From: Polyangiaceae bacterium
GTDB taxonomy: Bacteria > Myxococcota_A > Polyangia > Polyangiales > Polyangiaceae
DNA length: 64,000 bases
NCBI GenBank assembly: GCA_029266615.1
Contig: JAQSWN010000032.1
Location: 1 to 64,000, forward strand
Direction of reading: 5' to 3'
Shown here: one piece after another, positions 8,341 to 16,818 of the stretch
Layout: each line of letters opens with the position of its first letter
How positions within the stretch are numbered: position 1 is the first letter of the stretch
Notes under the pieces: generated by a model
What the model saw: only the letters and a program-made list of their open reading frames with translations
The model's database searches: none
Told to the model about the DNA's origin: nothing
Position numbers and translations under genes: made by a program

Positions 8341-8490
8341 GCTTGCCTCGAGCGTGGCGCGGTGCCTGACCGACGTCCTGCTCGGCCGAAATCCGTTCGG
8401 CTACAGCGCCTGGAGGAGTCTCTCTAGCAAGTCCAGCACTAGTGACGAGCTTCTTCCGATGATGCGGACTGGACTCCCTTGACCGTCACA

Positions 8491-8506
8491 GTCTCCTATA
8501 CTAGAC
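8491..8506. promoter_or_regulatory. Perfect GTCT-N8-AGAC palindrome with TATA core
   Basis: GTCTCCTATACTAGAC lies 38 bases before the DUF2325 start, in the roughly 200-base spacer after the permease. The core TATACT would make a good -10 hexamer, so the operator and promoter probably coincide. Confidence 0.65.
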
Positions 8507-8544
8507 ATCCAGCACACCGTAACGGCGACCAGCGAGGAACCCAG

Positions 8545-8865
8545 ATGCACATTGGAATAGTCGGCGGGGTCGAACGAGGTGAGCAGCGCTACGCGGCCGT
8601 GGCCGCGAGTTTGGGCCACACCTTCGAGTTTCACGGGGGCAACACCGCGGGCCGCGGCTCGGACACGCTCGAGGCATTGGTCGAGCGGTCCGACATCGTC
8701 ATCTGCGTTACCGACGTGAACAGTCACTCCGCCGTCATTGGCGCGCGGCGCTACGCTCGCGCTCACGGCCGACGCTGCGTCCTCACGCGGCGCGTCGGGT
8801 TGTCGCGGTTTCGCGCGCTGCTGGCCGATATCCAGACGCCGAACCAGCTCGCAGCGGCGCTCTAA
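8545..8865 (+). CDS. DUF2325 domain protein
   Basis: The 106-residue protein has the DUF2325 pattern: N-terminal IGIVGG, a central SDIVICVTDVNSH segment and a basic middle (ARRYARAHGRRCVLTRR). The ATG at 8545 is preceded by GAGG (8533-8536). Biochemical function of the family is not established to my knowledge. The upstream palindrome marks it as a member of the sulfur island rather than a bystander. It stands alone, with a convergent GST gene immediately downstream. Confidence 0.75.
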   Translation: MHIGIVGGVERGEQRYAAVAASLGHTFEFHGGNTAGRGSDTLEALVERSDIVICVTDVNSHSAVIGARRYARAHGRRCVLTRRVGLSRFRALLADIQTPNQLAAAL

Positions 8866-8899
8866 CCCTCACTCGGTGGGCGCGCCGCTCAGCCGGGCT

Positions 8900-9624
8900 T
8901 CAGCGACGCCCGGCTACCGTGCTCGCGTCTTGACCGTACAGGAGACGCCGCTCCTCGTCCGTGAGCGGCGCGGCCGGCTTCGCCGGATTCACCTTCTCGG
9001 CCAAGGCGTAGGCGCGCTCGGTCGCGGGCCGCTCCGCAATTGCCTTCTGCCAGCGCTGCAAGTTCGGAAAGTCTTCGATTCGTTGATTCAGGCGGGCGTA
9101 GTTCTTGGTCCACGGGTAGCTCGCGATGTCCGCGACGCTGTATTCCCCACGCCCTGCACCCGCCAAAAAGTCTCGCTCTTGCAGCCGCTTGTCCAGCACC
9201 GCGTACAGACGCGCGGTCTCTCGCTCATACCGGTTGATAGCGTAAGGAATTTTCTCCGGTGCGGCCTTGTTGAAGTGACTGTTCTGGCCCGCCATCGGCC
9301 CGAGGCCGGCCATCTGCCAGAATAGCCACTCGAGCGCCGAGGCCCGTCCTCGCAAGTCCTGCGGGATGAGCTTGCCGGTCTTCTCTGCCAAGTACAGCAG
9401 TATGGCGCCGGATTCGAAAACGCTGATGGGAGGGCCCGCGCCAGTAGGATCATGGTCCACGATCGCGGGGATGCGATTGTTCGGTGCGATCGCCAGGAAC
9501 TCGGGCTTGAACTGATCGCCCTTGCTGATGTTCACCGGCAAGAGGCGGTACGGAAGTCCAACCTCCTCTAAGTAGATGGTGATCTTGTGACCGTAGGCGT
9601 CGTCCAGTAGTGAAGGTCGAGCAT
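8900..9624 (-). CDS. Glutathione S-transferase (YghU/YfcG type) with apparent 1-nt frameshift near the N-terminus
   Basis: From about residue 13 the frame reads GHKITIYLEEVGLPYRLLPVNISKG and continues through a complete GST ending at 8900. The expected N-terminus, MLDLHYWTTP, starts at ATG 9624 but in a different frame. Joining them needs one added base near 9592-9598: family members read Pro-Asn-Gly-His where this has CCTACGGTCAC. Corrected, the gene is exactly 242 codons, normal for YghU-like disulfide reductases. Either the gene is freshly broken or the assembly lost an A. Without correction, translation could begin at an internal codon and would lack the N-terminal glutathione-binding strand. 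Confidence 0.7.
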
Positions 9625-9707
9625 GGGTCCGCCGTTTGCCAGCTTATGGAGCCGATCTCGCCACCATGCAAGACCCCCCGTCAGTACTCCAGACGGCGAC
9701 CCGCGCT

Positions 9708-10133
9708 TTACCAGGTGCCTTGGTTGCCTTGCGACACCCACGGCTCCCGCGGCGCCAGCGCCTCGCCCTTCTGCAGCAGCTCCACGGAGTGGCCGTCGGG
9801 AGACTTGACGAAGGCCATGCGACCATCACGCGGAGGGCGAAGGATATCCACGCCCGCTGCCTGAAGGCGGCTGCACGTTTCGTAGATATCGGAGACCTCG
9901 AACGCCAAATGCCCAAAGAAGCGGCCCGAGGGATAAGGGGTCGTCTCGTCCCAATTGTAGGTCAGCTCAATTTCGGCGGAGTCCCCTGCCGCGCCGCTTC
10001 CGATGAATACCAGCGTGAAACGGCCACCCTGATTTTCGTGGCGCCGGAGCTCCTTTAGCCCGAGCTTGTTCGTGAAGAAATCCACTGATTTTTCCAGGTC
10101 GTGCACGCGCAGCATCGTGTGAAGGAAACGCAT
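9708..10133 (-). CDS. gloA: Lactoylglutathione lyase (glyoxalase I) family protein
   Basis: The 141-residue protein matches glyoxalase I. It has [20 protein letters not shown] at the N-terminus, TYNWD in the middle, and the four expected metal ligands: His5, Glu56, His74 (FGHLAFEV) and Glu118 (HSVELL). It isomerises the glutathione hemithioacetal of methylglyoxal to lactoylglutathione. The ATG at 10133 is chosen because the family N-terminus begins exactly there; the upstream in-frame extension is Arg-rich and unlike protein. It shares strand with the adjacent GST gene. Confidence 0.88.
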   Translation of the reverse strand: MRFLHTMLRVHDLEKSVDFFTNKLGLKELRRHENQGGRFTLVFIGSGAAGDSAEIELTYNWDETTPYPSGRFFGHLAFEVSDIYETCSRLQAAGVDILRPPRDGRMAFVKSPDGHSVELLQKGEALAPREPWVSQGNQGTW

Positions 10134-10242
10134 CCGCGAAGCTCTATCACCGTTTGCGCGCTCAGTCGTGGAGCGGTCTAGACCTCGCCGGGCTAGCACG
10201 ACCACGCGTTCGCGTCCTTCATAGAAGACGCAAGCGACCGAC

Positions 10243-10806
10243 TCAGCTGAGGAGAGCCGAAAGCGCTGCCGGCTCAAGCCCGTATTTGTCGCACAGTGCC
10301 GCGAGCCGCTCCGCCTTCGAAAGGTGCGACAGGGCGGCCGCCTCCTGGGCGATAGCGCGCGGGTGATGATGCACGAGCCACGGCCCGAGCTGCTTCCAGA
10401 CCTCGCGCGCCCCAATCCCTTCCCGCACTTCCACCCCACCGTCGCGGAGGATGCGGATGCCCGCGCCGTCCACGCGAGGATTGGGGTCGCGGATCGCCGT
10501 CACTACCCGACTCAAGCCGCGTGCCACGATAGCGTGCGCGCAGGCGGGGGTACGGCCGTGGAAGGAGCACGGCTCGAGCGTGGAATAAAGAGTTGCCCCA
10601 ACGATGGAGTGACCGCGCGAGGCCGCGTCCGCCGCAGCCGAGATCTCGGCGTGGTGCTCACCGGGACCGCGTGTGTAGCCGAGCCCGAGCACCTGACCTT
10701 CCACGCTCACGATCGCGCAGCCTACCCAGGGGTTGTCTCCGGTGTTGCCGCGCGCGAGCTCCGCCTGTTCGATGGCGAGCTGCATGAAGGCTTCGTCTGA
10801 GCTCAC
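10243..10806 (-). CDS. RibD-like cytidine/deoxycytidylate-type deaminase (deaminase domain only)
   Basis: The 187-residue protein has the zinc deaminase signature: HAEISA, then [15 protein letters not shown], with the HAE and PCxxxGxxxxC ligands. This arrangement is that of the RibD N-terminal domain (diaminohydroxyphosphoribosylaminopyrimidine deaminase). The reductase domain of RibD is absent; a short helical tail replaces it. GTG at 10806 ([14 protein letters not shown]) is the likely start; the longer upstream frame is not protein-like. With ribB at 41.6 kb it may raise flavin supply for the island's FMN enzymes, but another nucleotide deaminase role is possible. Confidence 0.75.
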   Translation of the reverse strand: MSSDEAFMQLAIEQAELARGNTGDNPWVGCAIVSVEGQVLGLGYTRGPGEHHAEISAAADAASRGHSIVGATLYSTLEPCSFHGRTPACAHAIVARGLSRVVTAIRDPNPRVDGAGIRILRDGGVEVREGIGAREVWKQLGPWLVHHHPRAIAQEAAALSHLSKAERLAALCDKYGLEPAALSALLS

Positions 10807-10885
10807 GCGCTCAGGATTAGCACCACAGCCCGCAGGCGCGTCTTCCCATTTGCGGGCGGGAGCTCTACAAAAATGGACACGGCCC

Positions 10886-11229
10886 ATGAGCTTGCGTCCT
10901 CTCACCCTGACCCTAGCCTTGAAGGACGAGGCGGGCGCGAAAAGTGCGGCGGAGCAAGCGTTGTCCGTCATCGAGAGTAGCACGCCCAAAGGTGGCAAGA
11001 CGGCCTCTCCGCGATCGAGCGCGCTCTCGCCCTCGCCTACGGCCCTCGCCGCATTGGGTTCCTCGGCCTCAAGGCGAAGTTGCTCAGGGGCGACGGCAAG
11101 CTCGAGCAAGCGCGCGCAGTGCTGCAGGCGCAGCTGAGTGAATATCGCGCGCTTCCCCCCGGTCAGCGCCAGCCCGATGCGGAGACCGTCGTGCAAAAGC
11201 GGTTGGACACTTGGGGCGCGCCTCCGTAG
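10886..11229 (+). pseudogene. Frameshifted remnant of a TPR-like protein C-terminus
   Basis: Two frames together look like one protein end. The first, from ATG 10886, gives MSLRPLTLTLALKDE followed by AEQALSVIESSTPKGGK. Near 10990-11010 the coding character passes to another frame, giving an AIERALALAYGPRRIG helix, then a LEQARAVLQAQLSEYRALPP helix, and ends QKRLDTWGAPP at 11229. Neither frame is complete. It resembles the helical-repeat C-terminus of a larger myxobacterial protein. It is probably a decayed fragment; one indel plus loss of the 5' part would explain it. Confidence 0.45.
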
Positions 11230-11313
11230 TCCTTGCTTCGCGATCGGCTTGAAGCGAGCGCCTACGCGCTCACGAATTGGGCGCAGGCGAGCGGCACCGG
11301 CACCTTCCGGGTC

Positions 11314-12150
11314 TCAGCGTACGACTTGGCCCGTCGGGGGCCCGTAGCGGCGCGGCACTAGGCGCCCGCCGTCCTCGCTGAGCGATTGCACGGCGGTGAG
11401 CTCGGAGCCGTAGAATCGCGTGGCGTGCTCACGGAAGAAGACGGGGTCGCTCGTGCACTCGGCTTGCACCACACCGTCGCCCGGGGCGTCGAATTGGGGA
11501 TGCCGCTCGAGCCAGTCCGAAAGGCGGTCCGCCACGAACGGGGCCGGATCCAGGATCTTGGCAGCGCACGAATCCACAAACGCCGGCATGAGCAGCGGGT
11601 AGTGGGTGCAAGCCAAGACCAGCGTGTCGATACCCTTCAGCTCACTCACGTAGCGCGCCACCATTTGGCGAGCGATGTCCGTGTCCTCCCACCCTTCTTC
11701 CACGAGCGGTGCCAGCAAGGGCGCAGCCCGCTGCGAGACTCGATGCGGAGCGAGCTTGCCGATCTCGATTTCGAAGGTGCCGGACAACACCGTTCGTTTG
11801 GTACCGATCACGCCGATGTGACCGCCGCTGATCGCGACCGCCGCTTCCGCCGCGGGGATCGTCACCCCTAAGATGCGCCGAGAAGAGCTGGCGCCCGCGT
11901 AGCGACGTTGCAGGTGCCGAAGCGCGACGCACGAGATGGTGTGGCACGCCACGACGACGAGGCCGCACCCCCGCTCGAACAAGCGCTCGGTGCACTGCTC
12001 GGCGAAGTCCAGCAACGTATCGCAGTCGCGACCGCCGTACGGGGCGCGCCCGGAATCACCCAAGTAGAGGAAGTCGCGGTCCGGCAGGCGGGCCCGGAGC
12101 TCCCGGAGCACCGAGAGCCCGCCGAAGCCGGAGTCGTAAACACCAATCAT
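11314..12150 (-). CDS. murI: Glutamate racemase family protein
   Basis: The 278-residue protein from ATG 12150 (MIGVYDSGFGGLSVLREL) has the MurI fold landmarks: DSGFGG (6-11), GDSGRAPYG (31-39), ACHT with catalytic Cys69, and ACTHYPLL with Cys181. It should interconvert L- and D-glutamate for peptidoglycan. Two differences stand out: the usual ACNT is ACHT, and GCTHYP is ACTHYP. A second, canonical murI elsewhere would suggest that this copy acts on a different amino acid. It follows the flavin monooxygenase on the same strand with about 90 bases between. Confidence 0.82.
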   Translation of the reverse strand: MIGVYDSGFGGLSVLRELRARLPDRDFLYLGDSGRAPYGGRDCDTLLDFAEQCTERLFERGCGLVVVACHTISCVALRHLQRRYAGASSSRRILGVTIPAAEAAVAISGGHIGVIGTKRTVLSGTFEIEIGKLAPHRVSQRAAPLLAPLVEEGWEDTDIARQMVARYVSELKGIDTLVLACTHYPLLMPAFVDSCAAKILDPAPFVADRLSDWLERHPQFDAPGDGVVQAECTSDPVFFREHATRFYGSELTAVQSLSEDGGRLVPRRYGPPTGQVVR

Positions 12151-12243
12151 GGATGCGACTCGGGTTCGTAGCGAAGGATCGCCTCGCGGCCAAGCCGCCA
12201 ACGCTTTCCACCGGAAAAACCACGACCCGTATCGCGGCGAGAT

Positions 12244-13596
12244 TCACTCTGCGCTGACTGCGCGCGCCGTTTCGGTGAAGCGGTTCTGCGGACGCTCCAG
12301 GCCGAGGTGGTCGCGCAGCGTGGTTCCGCTGTACTCGCTGCGGAACAAGCCGCGACGGCGCAGCTCCGGCACCAGCTGTTCTACGATGTCGTCCAATCCC
12401 GTCGGTAACACCGGCGGCATGAGGTTGAAGCCGTCGGCGGCCTCGTTGTCGAACCAGCTCTGGAGCTGGTCGGCGATTTGACTGGCGGTACCGACCAAGG
12501 TCCAGTGGCCGCGCGCGCCGGCGACCCAGAGGTATAGATCGCGGATCGTGAAGTTCTTCTTCTTCGCGATGTCGTACATCAAGGCTTGGCGGCTCTTCTG
12601 ATTGTTCGTCTCCGGAAGCGGCGGCAGCGGGCCGTCTACCGGGTACTTGGAGAGGTCGAAGTCCCCCGCCAAGCCGCCGAGCAAGCCGAGCCCCACCTCG
12701 GGCAGGATCAGGTCTTGAAGCTCGTCGTACTTGGCCTTGGCTTCGCTCTCCGTCTTGCCGAGCACGGGGAAGATGCCGAGCATAATCTTGAGCTGGTCGT
12801 CGCGACGGCCGTACTTGCCAAGGCGGCCCTTCACGTCGCGATAAAAGGCTTGAGCGTCTGCCAGCGTCTGCTGGGCGGTGAAAATGACCTCTGCGGTGCG
12901 GCCGGCGAACTCCTTGCCCGGTTCGGAAGAGCCCGCTTGGACGATGACGGGGTACCCTTGCGGCGGGCGCGGCACGTTGAGCGGCCCGCGTACCTTGAGG
13001 TGCTTGCCGTTGAAGTCCAGGCGGTGGGACTTAGTGGGGTCATAGAAAAACCCACTCGCCTTATCGCGCGAAAAGGCGTCATCCTCCCAGGAATCCCAGA
13101 GGCCGGTGACGACGTCGTAAAACTCGTTGGCGCGTTCGTAGCGGAGTGAGTGGTCCGGGTGCGCTTCGAAGCCAAAGTTGCCGGCGGCGTGGGGGCTGCC
13201 GGTAGTGACGATGTTCCAGGCAGCGCGGCCGGCGCTAATGTGGTCCAGCGAGGCGAACTTCCGCGCCAGGAGAAACGGATCTTCGTAAGTCGTGGAAGCG
13301 GTCGCGATGAAACCGATGCGCTCCGTCACCGCCGCCAACGCCGAGAAGAGGGTGACGGGCTCGAACGTGCCGCCGTAAGCGGTCTTGCCCTCGGCGCCGG
13401 TGAAGAAGTTCGCCGACAAGCCATCTGCCAAGAAGATCGCGTCGAGCTTCGCCTTCTCCGCGGTTTGCGCGAGCCGGACGTAGTGCTTGAGGTTCACGCC
13501 CGCGTCCGCTTGCGCGTGCGGGTGGCGCCAGGCCGCGACGTGGTGGCCGGCGGCGGGGATGAAGGCGCCGAGCTTGAGATCCCGTTTGTTGGACAT
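12244..13596 (-). CDS. FMN-dependent LLM-class monooxygenase, NtaA/SnaA/DszA family (copy 1)
   Basis: The 450-residue two-component flavin monooxygenase has a luciferase-like TIM barrel. Family landmarks are GAFIPAAGHHVAAWRHP at the N-terminus, ATASTTYEDPFLLARKFASL, SAGRAAWNIVTT, and GPLNVPRPPQGYPVIVQAG followed by SS. These define the DszA/NtaA/SnaA subgroup, which oxidises sulfones, sulfonates or aminopolycarboxylates with FMNH2 from a partner reductase. The ssuE-like reductase at 16.25 kb is the obvious partner. Start ATG 13596 was chosen because conserved sequence begins there. Two compact palindromes lie upstream. Confidence 0.9.
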   Translation of the reverse strand: MSNKRDLKLGAFIPAAGHHVAAWRHPHAQADAGVNLKHYVRLAQTAEKAKLDAIFLADGLSANFFTGAEGKTAYGGTFEPVTLFSALAAVTERIGFIATASTTYEDPFLLARKFASLDHISAGRAAWNIVTTGSPHAAGNFGFEAHPDHSLRYERANEFYDVVTGLWDSWEDDAFSRDKASGFFYDPTKSHRLDFNGKHLKVRGPLNVPRPPQGYPVIVQAGSSEPGKEFAGRTAEVIFTAQQTLADAQAFYRDVKGRLGKYGRRDDQLKIMLGIFPVLGKTESEAKAKYDELQDLILPEVGLGLLGGLAGDFDLSKYPVDGPLPPLPETNNQKSRQALMYDIAKKKNFTIRDLYLWVAGARGHWTLVGTASQIADQLQSWFDNEAADGFNLMPPVLPTGLDDIVEQLVPELRRRGLFRSEYSGTTLRDHLGLERPQNRFTETARAVSAE

Positions 13597-13633
13597 GGTT
13601 CGACTTGTGGCGCCGAGCGGGGCCCATTGTCCA

Positions 13634-13662
13634 GTCTCCAAGACGTTCGTCTCCCAGGAGAC
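13634..13662. promoter_or_regulatory. Two short-spaced GTCT...AGAC palindromes before monooxygenase 1
   Basis: GTCTCCAAGAC (13634-13644, spacer 3) and GTCTCCCAGGAGAC (13649-13662, spacer 6) stand back to back in the gap between the ABC exporter stop and the monooxygenase start. The arms are those of the island operator but the spacing is shorter and there is no TATA core. They may bind the same protein or be variant sites. Confidence 0.4.
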
Positions 13663-13734
13663 GGACGGTTTGCTGCGCGGGGAGCACCGCAAGCGAGCCG
13701 GGTCCGCGGGTGACGTGAAACCCCTCCAGCAGGC

Positions 13735-15585
13735 TCATGCTGCGTCTCCGACCTTGGATTGTGCCGCCCAAAGCTCGGCGTAACCGCCGCTCTTGGCGAG
13801 CAGCTCCTGATGAGTGCCGTCTTCGATCACGCAGCCCCGCGAGAAAACCAAAATCCGGTCCAAGTGCGCGATGGTGGAGAGCCGGTGCGCTATAACAACG
13901 ACCGTCTTGCCCTCCATGGCGTCGTCGAGCGCCGATTGAATCGCGAGCTCCGTGAGCGAGTCGAGGCTGGCGGTCGCTTCGTCCAAGACCAAGAGTGGCG
14001 CGTCCTTGAGCATCACTCGTGCGATGGCGATGCGTTGGCGTTGCCCCCCGGAGAGCTTCACGCCGCGCTCGCCGACCATCGCGTCGTACTGTTCCGGCAT
14101 GGCGGCGATGAACTCATGGGCGTGAGCGCGCCGCGCGGCTTGCTCGACCTCTTGGTCACTCGCGCCGGTGCGGCCATAGCGAATATTTTCGCGCAGCGTG
14201 CGGTGGAAGAGGGTGGGATCTTGAGGGATGAGTCCCACCTGCCGGTGCAGCGAATCCTGAGTCATCGAGCGCAAATCATGCCCGTCGATGCGGATCGTAC
14301 CGGCCTGCGGATCGTAGAGGCGCAGCAGCAAGCTCACGAACGTCGACTTGCCCGAGCCGGACAAGCCGACCAGGCCCACGCGCTGCCCGGCCGGGATCGT
14401 CAGGGACAGGCCGCTGAACACGTTCGCCCCCTCCGCGTAACGGAAGTCGACGTTGGAAAACTCGATGCTCCCGCGCCCAATCTCATGATCCAGCGCCCCA
14501 CTATGGTCGGCCAGCTCGTGCGGCTTGAAGATGGTGCTGACACCCTCGGAGACATTTCCGAGCGCTTCGAACAACTCGAGGAAGCGGCGGCTCAAGTTCC
14601 GAACCTCACCGATGACGAGCAGGCTCAAGCTCACCGCCATGACGAAGTCGCCGACCCGCAGCTGACCGCGCTCCCAGAGCCACACTGCCAGTACCACCGT
14701 GCCGCCCTTGAGGACGGCGGAGGCGGAGAACTGAAAGAGCCGCACCTGCTCCATGGCAAGGTTGGCGCGCAGCACGGTGGTGAGCTCGCGCGACTGCGCG
14801 TCCGCCAAGCGCTCCCGCTCGTGCTCGAGCCGTGCAAATAGCCGCACCGTCGCGTGATTGGTCACGGAATCGACGACCGCGCCGGCGGTCCGACTGCGCG
14901 CGCGAGACGCCGCTGAGGAGAGCGGTTGGGTGCGACGCGCCAAATAAAGGGACGCGGCGATGAACGCGATGGACCAAGTCGTGGTGAACGCGCCGAGCCA
15001 GGGACTCGCTCGCAGCAGAAGCACGTTGGCCACCGTGATCACGATGCTCATCGGCCAAAATTCGGTCAGCGTCGCGAACATGACCTGGTTGACGCCGTGC
15101 GAAGTCTCGCTGATGCGGTGGGCGAGCGCGCCCGCGAAGTTCTCCGTCAGAAAGCGGTGCGAATGGCGGTGTAGATACCGGAAGAGCGCGCGCGCTACGT
15201 ACTGACGCTGGCGCGGCGCTAGCCGCAGCTGCACGGCAGAGCCGATGCGGCCGAAAACGAGCTCCGCGCCACAGAGGACCGCGAACAGCACCACGGACCT
15301 CGTGACCGCAGCGAGCGCAACGCCCTCCGCCCCCGCGCGCGTGATGGTGCCGATGATGCGACCAAGCACCTGAGGGAGCAGGGCGCCGCACAAGGCGTGC
15401 AGCCCTTCGCTGAGCAAGATCGCGAGCACCCACAGCCGAAAACGGCCGCTCGCGACGCGGAGGATGAACCCGGCGCTGCCAATCGGCAGCTCCGTAGCGC
15501 TAGGCAACGGCAGCTCGTCCGGCAAGGACGGCGTGTCGGCGCGCAGCTCGAGTCCTGAGTTGACGACAGATTGCAAGACAACCAT
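13735..15585 (-). CDS. ABC exporter, fused permease and ATPase
   Basis: The 616-residue half-transporter has an N-terminal six-helix ABC exporter membrane domain (about residues 45-330) and a C-terminal ATPase. Walker A GLSGSGKST, signature LSGGQRQR, Walker B LLVLDEA and the HRLST H-loop are intact. It belongs to the MsbA/HlyB-like exporters that work as dimers. It lies between the HAD phosphatase and the flavin monooxygenase genes in a run of same-strand genes, so it may export a product or a toxic intermediate. A weak GTCC-type palindrome overlaps its start region (15584-15599). Confidence 0.88.
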   Translation of the reverse strand: MVVLQSVVNSGLELRADTPSLPDELPLPSATELPIGSAGFILRVASGRFRLWVLAILLSEGLHALCGALLPQVLGRIIGTITRAGAEGVALAAVTRSVVLFAVLCGAELVFGRIGSAVQLRLAPRQRQYVARALFRYLHRHSHRFLTENFAGALAHRISETSHGVNQVMFATLTEFWPMSIVITVANVLLLRASPWLGAFTTTWSIAFIAASLYLARRTQPLSSAASRARSRTAGAVVDSVTNHATVRLFARLEHERERLADAQSRELTTVLRANLAMEQVRLFQFSASAVLKGGTVVLAVWLWERGQLRVGDFVMAVSLSLLVIGEVRNLSRRFLELFEALGNVSEGVSTIFKPHELADHSGALDHEIGRGSIEFSNVDFRYAEGANVFSGLSLTIPAGQRVGLVGLSGSGKSTFVSLLLRLYDPQAGTIRIDGHDLRSMTQDSLHRQVGLIPQDPTLFHRTLRENIRYGRTGASDQEVEQAARRAHAHEFIAAMPEQYDAMVGERGVKLSGGQRQRIAIARVMLKDAPLLVLDEATASLDSLTELAIQSALDDAMEGKTVVVIAHRLSTIAHLDRILVFSRGCVIEDGTHQELLAKSGGYAELWAAQSKVGDAA

Positions 15586-15643
15586 TCCTTAAACAGGACG
15601 GCGAAGGTCGTCAACGCTGCTGTCTGTTAGGCGACGCCAACTG

Positions 15644-16360
15644 TCACGCTTGCTGCGCGGGCAGCAACCGCGACAGCTCCGCGGCGAGCGCCGCTGCGTC
15701 ACCCTCGAACCGAAGCGCGCGCATACCGACCGCGCGCGCGGCGTCGCAGTTTTGGCTTCGGTCGTCGATGAACAGGCACTCGCCCGTTCCGACCCCCAGC
15801 TCTGCCGCCGCACGTTCGAATATCCGGGGATCGGGCTTCCGCAGGCCGAGCCGGCAAGACATGAAGGTCCAGCTCACGTAGCGAGACAGCGCGAGCCGTT
15901 CCTCGATCCAGCGGTACCAAACCGGGTAGTTCGAGAGGACGTGCATGGTGTGACCACGAGCCTTGAGCTTGGCCAAGAGTGGCTCCATGCCCTCCAACCA
16001 AGAATAAGCGCTGCGGACCTTCGTGCAGAACTCATCGTGATCGAACTTTCGCCCATCGGCAAAGAAGCGATCCAAAAACTGGGTTTCGCTGAGCTCCCCG
16101 CGCTCGAACTGCCCCCAAGCCTCCGGCTGCTTGAGCTGCATCATCTCGCTCAACGTCATGCCGAAGAAGCTCGGCATGACGTCACGAAACGGGTCGCGCA
16201 CGAGGGTATCCATCACGTCCCAGAGCAGGACGCGCGGCGGCGAGCGCTGCGGGTCAGCTATGCTGAACCTCGTGAGCGGCGCGATGAAGGCCGACCCGAA
16301 AACTCTTGATGGTCGCGTCCAGCTTGGCGGAGAGGTCAGCGTCGAGGTCCAGGCCACCAT
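15644..16360 (-). CDS. HAD-superfamily hydrolase, homologue of plant chloroplast FMN hydrolase
   Basis: The core reads LLWDVMDTLVRDPF, SWLEGMEPLL, VLSNYPVWYRWIEERL and CRLGLRKPDPRIF, ending FIDDRSQN. This pattern closely follows the plant chloroplast FMN/pyrimidine hydrolase family, not a generic HAD. It would dephosphorylate FMN or a similar phosphate ester. The conserved start is near 16225, yet no ATG, GTG or TTG lies between it and the stop of the upstream reductase gene. The ATG at 16360 lies inside that gene, so the true N-terminus is uncertain. Its place beside an FMN reductase makes flavin turnover a plausible role. Confidence 0.75.
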   Translation of the reverse strand: MVAWTSTLTSPPSWTRPSRVFGSAFIAPLTRFSIADPQRSPPRVLLWDVMDTLVRDPFRDVMPSFFGMTLSEMMQLKQPEAWGQFERGELSETQFLDRFFADGRKFDHDEFCTKVRSAYSWLEGMEPLLAKLKARGHTMHVLSNYPVWYRWIEERLALSRYVSWTFMSCRLGLRKPDPRIFERAAAELGVGTGECLFIDDRSQNCDAARAVGMRALRFEGDAAALAAELSRLLPAQQA

Positions 16361-16808
16361 CCTCCCGCACGACCAGCTGCTTATCCAGGACGAAGAGGCC
16401 CGGAACGACGTGAAGCGGATCGAGCGAGCTCAGCACCGGTCGGAGCGCGTAGTCGATGGCGAGCACGTGAGCCACGGTACCGCCGGTGGCGAGAGGAAGC
16501 ACGACCTTGTCACGCAGGCCAAACTGCGGCAGCAAGTCCAAGAAGGCTTTCAACACACCGGAGTACGCGGCCTTGTACACGGGCGTTGCGATGACGACTC
16601 CACGTGCGCCTTCCACCTGCGCCAGCGCCGCCACGATGGCAGGGGCGTCGAACTTGGCGCTCAGCAAGTCCTCCGCCGGCAGGCTCCGCACGTCCAAGAG
16701 TGAGCTGTCGATGCCGCTCTGGGCCAAGCGAAGGCCCACGAGGTGAGCCAGCTTGGCGGTGCGGGACGTGTGGGAAGGGCTGCCCGTAATGATGAGGGTT
16801 TTGGTCAT
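16254..16808 (-). CDS. ssuE: NAD(P)H-dependent FMN reductase, SsuE family
   Basis: The 184-residue flavodoxin-fold reductase has the phosphate loop GSPSHTSRT near the N-terminus, VIATPVYKAAYSGVLKAFLD (SsuE-type flavin-binding segment) and LPLATGGTVAHVLAID. It reduces FMN with NAD(P)H and passes FMNH2 to sulfonate or sulfone monooxygenases; the two LLM monooxygenases at 12.2 and 19.8 kb are natural partners. It starts at ATG 16808, ten bases after the SDR stop, so the two genes are cotranscribed. Confidence 0.9.
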   Translation of the reverse strand: MTKTLIITGSPSHTSRTAKLAHLVGLRLAQSGIDSSLLDVRSLPAEDLLSAKFDAPAIVAALAQVEGARGVVIATPVYKAAYSGVLKAFLDLLPQFGLRDKVVLPLATGGTVAHVLAIDYALRPVLSSLDPLHVVPGLFVLDKQLVVREDGGLDLDADLSAKLDATIKSFRVGLHRAAHEVQHS

Positions 16809-16818
16809 GACTCGGCTC

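Noticed and set aside
11342-12171. Rightward frames opposite murI
   Set aside because: They mirror the racemase gene on the other strand and have no protein-like features.
13597-13734. Leader peptide before monooxygenase 1
   Set aside because: A short frame (MSLLEGFHVTRGPG...) exists, but there is no Cys/Met-rich attenuator pattern or ribosome-binding site; the palindromes explain the spacer better.
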